DNA of 64,000 nucleotides, from contig NZ_JAHMHW010000005.1 of assembly GCF_020169515.1 (NCBI RefSeq), positions 124,001 to 188,000 on the forward strand, written 5' to 3'. Positions 44,701-53,935 of the stretch are shown here, one piece after another. The notes under the pieces were generated by a model. The model was not told the origin of the DNA. It did no database searches and saw only the letters and a list, made by a program, of their open reading frames with translations. The stretch comes from Paenibacillus vietnamensis (lineage in GTDB: Bacteria; Bacillota; Bacilli; Paenibacillales; Paenibacillaceae). Both the position numbers and the translations under genes were made by a program. The number at the start of each line of letters is the position of its first letter. Position 1 is the stretch's first letter.

Positions 44701-45779
44701 CGTACACGCAACGGAGCTGGGATGCTACGGCGTATATCGGAACGGAGATGTATATCAAGGTTGTGGATGACAGAACCGACGCTTGGGGACATCTAAATGT
44801 CGACGATTTTATAGTTCCGGTTCAGACCGGCTCAAGCGTGACGGGAACGCTGAAAAACCATGATTTCGAAAGCGGCGATTTGACAGGCTGGACGGTCGTG
44901 AGCGGCAATGCATTCAGCGCTGCCGATGTGACCGCCGACACGGGCTGGGGCTGGGGAGGCCCGTTTGGCCAAAGCGGCTCCAAGCACCTGTGGGGCTTTA
45001 AAGACGGCGGCGACTCGCAGACCGGGGAGCTGAGGAGCGACAGCTTTATTCTGGGCGGCAGCGGATCGATCGATTTCCTGATTGGTGGAGGAAATAACTT
45101 GAACGGATTGTACGTGGCGCTGGTCAGGGCGTCCAACGATGCTGTGCTTATGAAGGCGACCGGGTCTAACAACGAAGCTTATACGAGGGTGAACTGGGAC
45201 GCTTCGGCCTACGTCGGTGCGGAGTGCTATATCCAAATCGTCGATCAGTCGGCGGGCAGTTTCGGTCACTTGAACGTGGACGATATGAACGTGCCGGTGC
45301 AGGCGCAGGTAACGGGAATCGCGAACCACGATTTCGAGACCGGGAATTTGGCGGACTGGACGGTCGTGAGCGGCAATGCTTTCAGTGCCGCCGATGTCAC
45401 GGCCGATACCGGCTGGGGCTGGGGAGGCCCGTTTGGCCAAAACGGCTCCTATCACCTTTGGGGCTTTAAGGACGGGGGAGATAGCCAGACGGGTGTCATC
45501 CGTTCGTTGGACTTCGTGCTTGGCGGAAGCGGAGCGGTCGATTTTCTGATCGGCGGCGGCAGCGACTCCGCGAACCTGTACGTTGCTTTGGTCCGGGCGT
45601 CGGACGGCACCGAGCTGATGAAGGCGACGGGCTCGGACGACGAAGCCTATACCCGGGTAAATTGGAACGCGGAGCATTACGTCGGCGAGAGCTGCTACAT
45701 CAAAATCGTCGATCAGTCGACGGGCGCCTTCGGCCATCTGAACGTGGACGATGTGAATGTTCAGGCTGCGGCGGGCTGA
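41754..45779 (+). CDS. Secreted LamG-GH32 fructan-active enzyme with Big2 and three repeat modules
   Basis: 1341 residues. Signal peptide 1-33; LamG/concanavalin domain about 35-265; GH32 five-bladed propeller and beta-sandwich about 278-770; bacterial Ig-like Big2 domain about 775-855; three modules of about 150 residues (862-1023, 1033-1181, 1188-1337) starting NxxFExGDLxGW and ending GHLNVDDxxV. In the GH32 part the nucleophile motif reads GHWMNEPHAPLYY, so E303 stands where Asp is usual; FRDPYVF (D435) and VWELPILL (E495) keep the transition-state and acid/base positions. No SLH or LPXTG anchor, so it is released or held by its modules. An operator pair and a cre site lie upstream. Fructan is the likely substrate from the family; linkage type is unknown. 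Confidence 0.9.
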   Translation: MKRRNRLRKLGLLALMMTLAAPQMIFPEIAAAAVTKIAEWKLNEGSGNVTKEEISAVNDPVNYVFNNAVYKPSSDPVWREDGIAGKALLFDGYSNWVTHDPISTPSSAMTVEAWVAPRAYEWGDGGILSAVVNQHDKGAKEGFILGVFRHGTWSFQIGTGGNWYEVWCYEPLPKNEWSHLAATVDGTAGTMKLYLNGKQVAESAIPANSTIAHSSNDLLIGKNNQSTPLAVFPLNMFNGLIDEVNVYNGAFTASEAQTAYDSRLSALGGNLPTPNLSFDRSVYDGDKHRPIYHAVAPGHWMNEPHAPLYYNGQYHLFYQNNPQGPYWHNMHWGHWVSDDMVHWRDLPPAIAPGLFQVDPDGDWTGSAVIDDFGNPTLFFTAGNDSRPYMNSNQNVGVARSTVQTDGDNDLKRWVKESKLAITQQSGQGIPGEFRDPYVFKDGSTWFLLNGTGISGQGGTAAVYSTTDPKLMNWTYRGPLYQADMTAYPFLGPVWELPILLPLGGGKHLFAVSPVGTGADVEVYYWIGTWNASTATFSPDNDAPQLMDFGDFHFTGPSAFTDPVTGRNIMFTIAQGQRTSQQDSDLGWAHNAGLPVELQLRSDGRLGINPIAELQSLRGDQLLNITTDTSFSDANAALSSITGDTLEIELELDRGSADNVGMKVRKSPNGEEETTLFYKNSNKEFGVDRTKTVAGENKGFQYGTVDIGSENVKMRIFLDKSMIEAYLNGLKSVTTRAYSTRSDAQGLQLWGNADTNTITVKKLKVWRMNSAYEHVPVTGVSISPSALQVSAGGQKTLQAVVAPANATNKSVVWTSSQPSVATVVNGRVTGKAPGTAVITATTRDGAKLAARTVTVVNPPPSVNLFNGGFEEGDLSGWTVESGTAFSNTAVTNQTTFWGTQPFNQTGTYHLWGHLSGGDAATGAMKSDTFRLGGNGQISLKVGGGSDIDKLYVSFVRASDGKELYRTSGPGTYWDWQNSKGATEAYTQRSWDATAYIGTEMYIKVVDDRTDAWGHLNVDDFIVPVQTGSSVTGTLKNHDFESGDLTGWTVVSGNAFSAADVTADTGWGWGGPFGQSGSKHLWGFKDGGDSQTGELRSDSFILGGSGSIDFLIGGGNNLNGLYVALVRASNDAVLMKATGSNNEAYTRVNWDASAYVGAECYIQIVDQSAGSFGHLNVDDMNVPVQAQVTGIANHDFETGNLADWTVVSGNAFSAADVTADTGWGWGGPFGQNGSYHLWGFKDGGDSQTGVIRSLDFVLGGSGAVDFLIGGGSDSANLYVALVRASDGTELMKATGSDDEAYTRVNWNAEHYVGESCYIKIVDQSTGAFGHLNVDDVNVQAAAG

Positions 45780-45806
45780 GTGGACTAAGGCTTTGTAAGC
45801 TTCGGA

Positions 45807-45829
45807 GGCTGGCCCGTTCAGGGCCGGCC
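45807..45829 (+). terminator. Hairpin without U tract between the two extracellular GH32 genes
   Basis: GGCTGGCCC (45807-45815) pairs with GGGCCGGCC (45821-45829) with one G-U pair. No T run follows, so it is a weak terminator or a message-stabilising stem. Confidence 0.35.
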
Positions 45830-45835
45830 GATTAC

Positions 45836-45847
45836 GTAAACGATTAA
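45836..45847. promoter_or_regulatory. LacI-family operator before the giant GH32 gene
   Basis: GTAAACGATTAA within ATTACGTAAACGATTAAC, 24 bases before the start codon. No clear -10 box lies upstream, so it may act as a roadblock to transcripts from the preceding gene, or the promoter is non-canonical. Confidence 0.65.
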
Positions 45848-45871
45848 CAATTTTGGGGGGTTACCGCAAGC

Positions 45872-48800
45872 ATGCAGAGCAAAGCATTTAAATGGGCAAT
45901 GGCCTTCATTCTTCTATTCTCTCTGTGCTATCAGGCCATTCCCCTGCGGACGGCCTCGGCCGCGGAGACAGGGCAGCCGGAGGAGGAGCGTCTCAGGCCG
46001 CTGTTCCACTATACGCCTGAGAGGAACTGGCTGAACGATCCGAACGGACTTGTGTATTACAACGGGGAATATCATATTTTCTATCAGTACAAGCCCAGCG
46101 GCGATACGTGGGGCGAAATGTTTTGGGGGCATGCGGTCAGCCGGGATCTTGTGAATTGGGAGGAGCTGCCGATTGCGCTTTATCCCGACGAGCTCGGGCA
46201 TATGTTCTCCGGCAGTGTGGTCGTGGACTGGAACAATACATCCGGCTTCGGGGCGAACGGGCAGCCGCCGATGGTGGCGATGTTCACGCAGGAATACGCG
46301 AACGGTCAGGTACAGAGTCTGGCCTACAGCAACGACAGCGGCAGGTCGTGGACCGTTTATGACGGAAATCCGGTCATTCCGCAGCCGGCCGGGCTTTCGG
46401 TGTTCCGGGATCCGAAGGTCATTTGGCACGAGCAGACGAACCGATGGGTGATGGTGGTTACGGCCGGCGATCATGTCGGCATCTATTCTTCGCCGGATTT
46501 GAAAGCCTGGACGCATGAAAGCGACTTTGGGGCGGGCCAGGGCTCGCATAACGGCGTATGGGAAACGCCGGATCTGTTCCCGCTCGCGGTGGACGGCGAT
46601 CCGGACAACGTCAAATGGGTGATGTCCGTCAGCCTTGGCGAAGGCGCGCCGGCTTTCGGATCGGGTATGCAGTATTTCATAGGCGACTTTGACGGATCGA
46701 AATTCACGAACCTGAACGCGCCGGAAAAGGTGCTTTGGACGGATTTCGGCGCCGATTTCTACGCGGGCATGACCTTCAGCGACACCGAGAACCGCCGGAT
46801 CTGGCTCGGATGGATGAACAACTGGCTTTATGCGCAGTCGATTCCTTCGGCGGGCTGGCGGGGGGCGATGACGGTGCCGCGTGAGCTTACGCTTACCGCC
46901 GAAGACGATGGAGGCATCCGGCTGAAGCAGGCGCCGGTTGAGGAGCTGAACCGGCTTCGTCAGCAGCCGCTGGAGCTTGGCGCCATTCCGAAAGCCGAAG
47001 GAACGGTTGAGCTGCCGCTTGCAGGCGAAGCGTACGAGATCGTTGCCGAGTTTGCGGCCGATACGGCCACGGCGTCAAGCTTCGGGTTCAACGTTCATGC
47101 CGGCGGCAGCCGGAAGACGGCCGTCGGCTACGATGCCGCGGAAGGCAAGCTGTTCGTCGACCGGACCCGGTCGGGCAACATAGGCTTCAACGCGAAGTTC
47201 GGCGAAGCGCGGCATGAAGCGGAATATACGGCCGGCGGCACGCTCAAGCTGCATCTGCTCGTCGACAAAACGTCGGTCGAGCTGTTCGCGGACGACGGAA
47301 GCGCCGTCTTTACAGACCTGCTGTTCCCGGAGGAAGGATCGAACAAGCTGGAGCTGTTCGCCGAGGGCGGAGCGGCGGACCTCGTATCCCTGAATGTCTA
47401 TCCGCTTCAAGCGGCGGAAATCGGGAAAAGTACAGATAAACCGCTGTCGCCGCACGACATTCCGAATCCGGATTTCGAGAGCGGCGATTTGACCGGCTGG
47501 ACGGCGGAAGGCGAAGCGTTCACGAACGAGAATGTGGTGACGGACACGGATTGGGGCTGGGGCTGCTGCTTCAACAAGCAGGGCGTTTATCATGTATGGG
47601 GCGCTAAAACCGGCGACGTGCCGACCGGCACCTTAAGCTCCGCGCCGTTCGTGCTCGGAGGCTCCGGCGATATCAGCTTCCTGATCGGGGGCGGCAATGA
47701 TATCGAGAAGCTGTACGTTGCGCTCGTGAGAGCCGAAGACGATACGGAGCTGATGAAGATTGCCAATAACGAATGGAAGGACGACGGCACGCTGAGGCGG
47801 GTGCACATGAATGCGGAGGACTACCTGGGCGAAACCGTGTATATGAAGGTCGTCGACAACCACACCGGCGGCTGGGGCCATATTAGCGTCGACGATTTCA
47901 GGGTGCTGAATGAACCGGAGTCGATCGTCAATCCGGGCTTCGAAACCGGCGACCTGACGGGCTGGTCGACGATCGGCACCGCATTTGCCGCGCCGGTATC
48001 GGATGTGGCGACCTACTGGGGGAGCACGCCTTTTAACCATCAAGGCATCTATCATGCATGGGGCTTTGCGGGCGCGGCCAATCCGGACTTCTCCGACCGC
48101 CGGACCGGCGAGCTGAGATCCTCGGTTTTCCGCTTGGGCGGTAACGGCAAAATAAGCTTCCGCGTCGGCGGGGGCGAGGACTTGAACAAGCTGTATGTTG
48201 CGCTCGTGCGCGAGGCGGACGGCGAAATTTTGTTCAAGGCGACCGGGGCCGCACCCACGATGGGTGAAGGCTACCGCCGGGTGGAATGGGACGCTTCCGA
48301 GTATTTGGGCGAGAGCCTGTCTATCCGGGTCGTCGATTACCATACAGGCGGCTTCGGCCATATTAACGTCGACGATTTCTCCGTCTTCAATACGGAGCCT
48401 GTGGTACCGAGAGAGCTCGCCAATCCGGGCTTTGAAACCGGCGATTTGACCGGATGGACGGCGGAGGGCGATGCGTTTGCGGGGGCCGTTACCGACAGGT
48501 CATCTTTCGGCGATGAGGAAGCCCCCTTCAGTCATGCGGGGAATTTTCATCTATGGGGGCTTGCGGGGGCTGCGGACGGCACGGATGCGGACGCGCGCAC
48601 CGGCACGCTGGCTTCGGAAACCTTCGTGTTGACGGGAACGGGAGAAATCCGGTTTCTGATCGGCGGCGGCCAGGATGAAGGCAAGCTGTACGCGGCCTTG
48701 GTCAGAGCCTCCGACGATGCCGTTCTTATGAAGGCGACGGGCAGCGGCTCGGAAACCTATACGAGCGTCGCATGGGATGCCACCGGTTACTTGGGAGAGA

Positions 48801-51800
48801 AGCTGTACGTTAAGCTTGCGGACGCCAGCGCGGAAGGGCATCTCAATATCGACGACGTCCAGGTGAGAGGCAAAGGGCTCATCGGCAGCTGGAGCTTGAA
48901 TGAAGGAGAAGGCAAAGTCGCGCTGGACGAGGCAAGAGGCGTAGAGGACGATATTCATTATGTATTCAATGAGGCCAAATATAAGCCATCGACGGAGCCG
49001 CTGTGGAAGGACGGCATTGCCGGCAAAGGTCTGCTGTTCGACGGCTATTCCACCTGGATCGAAAGGCCGGCGGACCGGATCGCGAAGCCGGACGACGAGC
49101 TGACGATCGAAGCGTGGGTGGCTCCAAGATCGTATGAGTGGGGCGATATGGGCCAGCTGTCGGCGATCGTGAACCAGCACGACAAGGCCGGCAAGACCGG
49201 CTATATTCTCGGCATGGGCCGCCACGGCAAATGGTCCTTGCAAGCCGGCATTAACGGCGGCTGGGCGGAGGTTTGGGCCGATGCGGATAAGCCGCTCGAG
49301 AAATTCAAATGGTCTTATGTTGCGGCAACCTACAGCAAGACGGACGGCAAGCTGAAGCTGTATTTGAACGGGGAGCTCGCGGGGGAGCAGACGGCTTCCA
49401 GAAAAACGGCCATCGCGCCGTCGGACGGCAGCTTTCTGATCGGGAAGAACAATACGGGCGCCGTCATTAACGGCGTATTCACGGCCAATATGTTTAACGG
49501 CTTGATCGATGAAGTGAAGGTGCGCAGCACTGCGCTGAGCGCCGAAGAGATCGCGGCCAATTACAGCGCGGCGGCGGGAGTGTTCGAGAACGGCGAGGCG
49601 CCGGAGCCGGAGCTGGATTTCGAGCGAAGCGTGTATGACGGCGACCGTTACCGCCCGCAGTACCATTTTATTTCGCCGGGACATTGGATGAACGAGCCTC
49701 ACGGCCCGTTGTATTTTGAAGGGAAATATCATCTCTTCTATCAGCACAACCCGCAGGGTCCATACTGGCACCAGATTCATTGGGGACACGCGGTGAGCGA
49801 CGATATGGTGCACTGGAAGGATATGCCGGTTGCGCTCGCGCCTGATGGCGGATCCGTTACGCCGGACGGCGTATGGTCGGGCAATGCGGTGGTGGACGAT
49901 AACGGCAATCCGGCGCTGTTCTTCACGGCCGGCAACGATCAATCGGCGCCGAACCAGAATACGGGCCTTGCCAGAAGCACCTTCCTGGAGGACGGGGACG
50001 TCAATCTGAAGAAGTGGATCATGGAGGACGAGGTCGTCACAAAGCAGGCGCCGAATCTTCCGGCGGAAGAAGGAGAAGTGTGGTTCGGGCAATTCCGCGA
50101 TCCGTACGTCTGGAAGGACGGGGACATGTGGTACCAGCTTGTCGGCTCAGGCATCAAGAATGTAGGGGGGACGGCGCTTCTCTATTCTTCGCCGGACATG
50201 GTGCACTGGACGTATGAAAATCCGTTTTTCACGGGGGATTACGCGAATCGTCCGGAAACCGGACAGGTATGGGAGCTGCCGGTGCTGCTGCCCGTTGGCA
50301 AGGATGAGGATGGGACGCAAAAATACGCCTTCTTCATTAATCCGTGGTTCGACCACTACAACGAGCATAATGTCAAATATGTGTTCCATTGGATCGGCAC
50401 ATGGGATAAGGAGACGAACCGCTTTATTCCGGATCACGAGGAGCCGCGCCTGTTCGATTTCGGCGAGCATTTCACGGGACCGAGCGGCATGGTGGACGGA
50501 CAGGGCCGTTCGATCCTGTTCAGCATCGCGCAGGACCGCCGCACCGAGCAGCAGCATTACGACGCCGGCTGGGCGCATAATGCAGGTTTGCCGCTCGTGC
50601 TCTCGCTCCGCGATGACGGCACGCTCGGAATCGAACCGATCGAGGAGCTGAATTCGCTTCGCGGCGAGGTGCTGGCGAGCGCCGAGAATGCAAGCGTCGC
50701 GCAGGCAAATTCAAAGCTAAAGCCGGTCAGAGGCGATATGCTGGAGATTTTGCTGGAGGCGGATTTGGCGGAGGCGGACGAGCTCGGCATCAAGGTCCGT
50801 TCGACGGGCGACGGCCGCGAGGAAACTTTGATCTACTACGACAAGGAAAACGGAAGGCTGGAAATCGACCGCAGCAGGTCCAGCCTGGACCCGGATATCG
50901 CCAAAGGGATCCAAGGCGGGGAAATGGCTTTGGATGACGGCAAGCTGAAGCTTCGCATTTATTTGGACCGGTCGATGGTCGAAGCTTATGCGGACGGCAA
51001 AAACAGCATCACCTCCCGCGTTTACCCGACGCAGCAGGATGCGCTGGGGCTGGAGCTTTGGAGCCGTGGCGGCGAAGCGAAAATCGGGAAGCTGCAGGTG
51101 TGGGAGATGAATTCGGCTTACGGCGAAACGGCAGAGGCCTATTGGCCGGCTGCAGCCCCGGCTGCGGAGAAGCTCGTCGGGCTGGCGAACCATGATTTTG
51201 AGAGCGGCGATTTGTCCGGCTGGATCGTCGAAGAGGGCAACGCCTTCACGGATGCCCATGTGACGGCACGCAATGACTGGGGCTGGGGCGGACCGTTCAA
51301 TCAAGCCTATGACCGTCAGGATGAGGGCCGCCATCATTTGTGGGGCTTCCATCCGGACTACGGCGACGACGCGGTCGGCAGGATGAAATCCGGGACGTTC
51401 ACTCTTGGCGGAGACGGAGCGATCGATTTCCTGATCGCGGGCGGCAGGGATATCGACAAGCTGTACGTCGCTCTCGTCAGAGCTTCGGACGGCGAGGTTC
51501 TGATGAAAGCCACCGGGCACGACAGCGAGCAATACCGCAGGGTGAAATGGGATGCGTCGGCCTATAAGGGCGAGAAGCTTTACATTCAGATCGTCGATCA
51601 GCGGATCGGCGGCTGGGGACATTTGAACGTCGACGACGTGAACGTACCTGCAGCCATACAGCCGGAGACCGGCGGCGGCGAAAATCCGCCGGCAGGCGGC
51701 GGAAATGCGGGCGGCCAGCATCCGCAGACGGAGCCCGGCAAGATAACCATTGATGTTGGCAAGGTTACGACGGAGAAGGCTGCGGACGGCAGAAGCTTCG

Positions 51801-52972
51801 CCAAAGCTCAGCTGGCGGAGGGGCTGATCGTAAGGGGACTTGCCGGGGCGGCGGCATCGGAAGCGAAACGTCTGGTCATCGAATGGCCTGCGCTGGGGGA
51901 GGACGGCATTGATGCCGCTCTGCCGATTGAACCGCTGAAGGAAGCCGCGCAGTCTCATCCGGAGCTTGTCGTGACGCTCGTCCACGGCCCGGTATCCTAT
52001 GACGTGCCGCTCAAGCTGCTGCTTCAGGCCGAATCCGCAGACGGCGCGGACCGGCTGCATATCGTCCTGGAGTCGCCGGCGGAGGATACAGTCAAGGCAA
52101 TGGAGGAAGCGGCCAAGCAAGCAGGATTATCGCTGCTTTCGAAGCCTTACGAGTTCAAGCTGCTTCTGGGCGCGGATGGAGAGCTGGAGGAGTTGACGGA
52201 TTTCGGCTCCCGGTACGTGACCCGTTCCATTACGGTCGCAGGAGGGCTGGATCCATCGAAAGCAACCGCGCTGTTGTTCGACCCGGCGACGGGAAGCTAT
52301 CGCTTCGTGCCCGCCGTGTTCGAGGCGAAGGGTGACGAAACAGTAGCCGTGCTGAAGCGCAACGGCAACAGCCTCTACGTGCTGGCGAAGGCGGAGAAAA
52401 CATTCAGGGATTTACCCGGCCATTGGGCCAGCAACGATATTGAGCAGCTCGCTTCAAAGCAGATTGTCCGGGGAGCTTCGGAGGATGCGTTCCTGCCGAA
52501 TGCGGCCGTGACCAGAGCCGAATTCGCGGCATTGCTCGTCCGCGGGTTAGGCTTGACCGCCGGCCCGGACAAGCCCGAATCGTTCAACGACGTACATGCC
52601 CAGGATTGGTATGAGGAGGCGGTTGGTACAGCCGCCGGCTTCGGGCTCGTTCAGGGCTATGGGGACGGCTCGTTCAAGCCGCGACAGCTCGTCAGCCGCG
52701 AGGAAATGGCCGTTATGATTGCCAGAGCGCTTCATTTTGCAGAAGAAGGCAGCCAGGAAGGTACGGGCAGCGACAAGGAGAAGCTGGACGCCTATGCGGA
52801 CGGCAAAGAGGTAAGCTCCTGGGCGCGCGAGGCGCTGTCGGAGCTGCTCGGCAGAGGGCTGCTGCTGGGAAGAAGCAGCGGCTTGCTGGATCCGCGCGGA
52901 TCGGCGTCCCGCGCGGAAGCGGCAAGCATGCTGAAGCGTCATCTGACGTCCGTCGGATTCATAAACGAATAA
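45872..52972 (+). CDS. Giant S-layer-anchored protein with two GH32 domains
   Basis: 2366 residues, about 250 kDa. Order: signal peptide 1-31; canonical GH32 about 41-515 (D56 in NWLNDPNG, D180 in FRDP, E231 in WETPD); three repeat modules 532-680, 684-840, 849-999; LamG 1003-1236; second GH32 1251-1750 of the other type (E1275 in HWMNEPHGP, D1410 in FRDP, E1468 in WELP); fourth module 1770-1926; Gly/Pro linker; an unrecognised beta-rich pre-SLH domain about 1956-2175; three SLH repeats about 2176-2230, 2236-2290 and 2306-2362 (for example FRDLPGHWASNDIEQLASK). It would bind the secondary cell-wall polymer and display two fructan-active sites at the surface. ATG follows GGGGGG; an operator lies 24 bases upstream. 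The frame is intact throughout. Confidence 0.93.
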   Translation: MQSKAFKWAMAFILLFSLCYQAIPLRTASAAETGQPEEERLRPLFHYTPERNWLNDPNGLVYYNGEYHIFYQYKPSGDTWGEMFWGHAVSRDLVNWEELPIALYPDELGHMFSGSVVVDWNNTSGFGANGQPPMVAMFTQEYANGQVQSLAYSNDSGRSWTVYDGNPVIPQPAGLSVFRDPKVIWHEQTNRWVMVVTAGDHVGIYSSPDLKAWTHESDFGAGQGSHNGVWETPDLFPLAVDGDPDNVKWVMSVSLGEGAPAFGSGMQYFIGDFDGSKFTNLNAPEKVLWTDFGADFYAGMTFSDTENRRIWLGWMNNWLYAQSIPSAGWRGAMTVPRELTLTAEDDGGIRLKQAPVEELNRLRQQPLELGAIPKAEGTVELPLAGEAYEIVAEFAADTATASSFGFNVHAGGSRKTAVGYDAAEGKLFVDRTRSGNIGFNAKFGEARHEAEYTAGGTLKLHLLVDKTSVELFADDGSAVFTDLLFPEEGSNKLELFAEGGAADLVSLNVYPLQAAEIGKSTDKPLSPHDIPNPDFESGDLTGWTAEGEAFTNENVVTDTDWGWGCCFNKQGVYHVWGAKTGDVPTGTLSSAPFVLGGSGDISFLIGGGNDIEKLYVALVRAEDDTELMKIANNEWKDDGTLRRVHMNAEDYLGETVYMKVVDNHTGGWGHISVDDFRVLNEPESIVNPGFETGDLTGWSTIGTAFAAPVSDVATYWGSTPFNHQGIYHAWGFAGAANPDFSDRRTGELRSSVFRLGGNGKISFRVGGGEDLNKLYVALVREADGEILFKATGAAPTMGEGYRRVEWDASEYLGESLSIRVVDYHTGGFGHINVDDFSVFNTEPVVPRELANPGFETGDLTGWTAEGDAFAGAVTDRSSFGDEEAPFSHAGNFHLWGLAGAADGTDADARTGTLASETFVLTGTGEIRFLIGGGQDEGKLYAALVRASDDAVLMKATGSGSETYTSVAWDATGYLGEKLYVKLADASAEGHLNIDDVQVRGKGLIGSWSLNEGEGKVALDEARGVEDDIHYVFNEAKYKPSTEPLWKDGIAGKGLLFDGYSTWIERPADRIAKPDDELTIEAWVAPRSYEWGDMGQLSAIVNQHDKAGKTGYILGMGRHGKWSLQAGINGGWAEVWADADKPLEKFKWSYVAATYSKTDGKLKLYLNGELAGEQTASRKTAIAPSDGSFLIGKNNTGAVINGVFTANMFNGLIDEVKVRSTALSAEEIAANYSAAAGVFENGEAPEPELDFERSVYDGDRYRPQYHFISPGHWMNEPHGPLYFEGKYHLFYQHNPQGPYWHQIHWGHAVSDDMVHWKDMPVALAPDGGSVTPDGVWSGNAVVDDNGNPALFFTAGNDQSAPNQNTGLARSTFLEDGDVNLKKWIMEDEVVTKQAPNLPAEEGEVWFGQFRDPYVWKDGDMWYQLVGSGIKNVGGTALLYSSPDMVHWTYENPFFTGDYANRPETGQVWELPVLLPVGKDEDGTQKYAFFINPWFDHYNEHNVKYVFHWIGTWDKETNRFIPDHEEPRLFDFGEHFTGPSGMVDGQGRSILFSIAQDRRTEQQHYDAGWAHNAGLPLVLSLRDDGTLGIEPIEELNSLRGEVLASAENASVAQANSKLKPVRGDMLEILLEADLAEADELGIKVRSTGDGREETLIYYDKENGRLEIDRSRSSLDPDIAKGIQGGEMALDDGKLKLRIYLDRSMVEAYADGKNSITSRVYPTQQDALGLELWSRGGEAKIGKLQVWEMNSAYGETAEAYWPAAAPAAEKLVGLANHDFESGDLSGWIVEEGNAFTDAHVTARNDWGWGGPFNQAYDRQDEGRHHLWGFHPDYGDDAVGRMKSGTFTLGGDGAIDFLIAGGRDIDKLYVALVRASDGEVLMKATGHDSEQYRRVKWDASAYKGEKLYIQIVDQRIGGWGHLNVDDVNVPAAIQPETGGGENPPAGGGNAGGQHPQTEPGKITIDVGKVTTEKAADGRSFAKAQLAEGLIVRGLAGAAASEAKRLVIEWPALGEDGIDAALPIEPLKEAAQSHPELVVTLVHGPVSYDVPLKLLLQAESADGADRLHIVLESPAEDTVKAMEEAAKQAGLSLLSKPYEFKLLLGADGELEELTDFGSRYVTRSITVAGGLDPSKATALLFDPATGSYRFVPAVFEAKGDETVAVLKRNGNSLYVLAKAEKTFRDLPGHWASNDIEQLASKQIVRGASEDAFLPNAAVTRAEFAALLVRGLGLTAGPDKPESFNDVHAQDWYEEAVGTAAGFGLVQGYGDGSFKPRQLVSREEMAVMIARALHFAEEGSQEGTGSDKEKLDAYADGKEVSSWAREALSELLGRGLLLGRSSGLLDPRGSASRAEAASMLKRHLTSVGFINE

Positions 52973-52992
52973 ACCGAAGCACATGCTTAGCC

Positions 52993-53039
52993 AAAACCGG
53001 TGAACAAGCGAGACGCTTGTTCGCCGGTTTTCATTTTTT
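52993..53039. terminator. Bidirectional terminator between the giant GH32 and AraC genes
   Basis: AAAACCGGTGAACAAGCG (52993-53010) pairs with CGCTTGTTCGCCGGTTTT (53014-53031) with one mismatch, followed by CATTTTTT; the other strand also has T after A-rich arms. Confidence 0.88.
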
Positions 53040-53058
53040 GCCCGGGAATCAAGTAAAG

Positions 53059-53889
53059 CTACTCCTTCCCGTTACTCCTGTAGTCGGACGGAGACAACTC
53101 CATATTTTTGCGGAACATTTTGGAGAAGAGCAGGGGATCCTCGTAACCGACGGACCGCGCGATGTCACCGACGGACAGCTTCGTTGTGACGAGCAGCTCC
53201 GCTGCTTTTCTTATGCGGTATGCGATGAGGTACTGCTGGATGCTGCAGCCCATTACGTCCTGGAACAAGGAATTCAAGTAGCTCCTCTGCAGCCCGATCA
53301 TTTGGGCAATGGCCCCGACCGTAATTCTGCTCGCATAATTCAGCCCGATAAAATGAACGACCTGGGCGACATACTTATCCCGCATGTTTTCCTTAAGAGC
53401 CCGGTGCTCGGGAGGGCCCGACCCGACAAGCATGGCTAGCCACAAATAAAGCAGCCCGGTCAGCTTGATTTCCCTGCCGTTTGCCATCGTCCGCGAACCG
53501 GCCATCGCCTCGATGCTTTCCAGAAAAAAACGGCCGTCGCCGCTGCTGAAAATCGGTTGTTCAACCGATAAGCCGGCCTGCATAAGAAGAGTAGCGGCTT
53601 TGATTCCGCCGAACCCGATCCAGCAATATTTCCAGGGACAATCATCGTCCGCGATATAATGCGTAATGGTACCGGGACTGATCAGAAAGCCTTGGCCTTT
53701 TGCCAGCCGGTAGGTTTTCCCCCCGATCTCGAACCGTCCTTCACCCTCAAGGATGTAATGAATTTTATAATAGTCTCTCATGGCGGGTCCAAAGGAATGC
53801 CTGGGAGCGCATTGTTCCATGCCGAACTGGATGAGATGCAAGTCGGATTGATGCAGGCTTTGCGGCAAATATTCGATCATGTGGTCCAT
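53059..53889 (-). CDS. AraC-family regulator with cupin sensor
   Basis: 276 residues from ATG 53889, just after AAGGAGGGAG; ATG 53880 is also possible, and the frame open to 54000 lacks a site. The N-terminal cupin has RDYYKIHYILEGEGRFEIGG, LAKGQGFLISPGTITHYIAD and WKYCWIGFGG. The C-terminal AraC pair of HTH motifs is ITVGAIAQMIGLQRSYLNSL with LSVGDIARSVGYEDPLLFSK, then ELSPSDYRS. This is the sugar-responsive AraC group common in Paenibacillus. It lies inside the fructan region on the opposite strand, so it may be a second controller of it, but no target site is identified. Confidence 0.9.
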   Translation of the reverse strand: MDHMIEYLPQSLHQSDLHLIQFGMEQCAPRHSFGPAMRDYYKIHYILEGEGRFEIGGKTYRLAKGQGFLISPGTITHYIADDDCPWKYCWIGFGGIKAATLLMQAGLSVEQPIFSSGDGRFFLESIEAMAGSRTMANGREIKLTGLLYLWLAMLVGSGPPEHRALKENMRDKYVAQVVHFIGLNYASRITVGAIAQMIGLQRSYLNSLFQDVMGCSIQQYLIAYRIRKAAELLVTTKLSVGDIARSVGYEDPLLFSKMFRKNMELSPSDYRSNGKE

Positions 53890-53935
53890 CTCCCTCCTTC
53901 CGGTATTGTATCCCAGGACTAACTCAAAAGCGACT

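Noticed and set aside
48551-50092. 513-codon minus-strand ORF opposite the giant GH32 gene
   Set aside because: Antisense shadow; its repeats mirror the plus-strand modules and it has no ribosome site or known motif. The same applies to 50717-52120 and 44832-45737.
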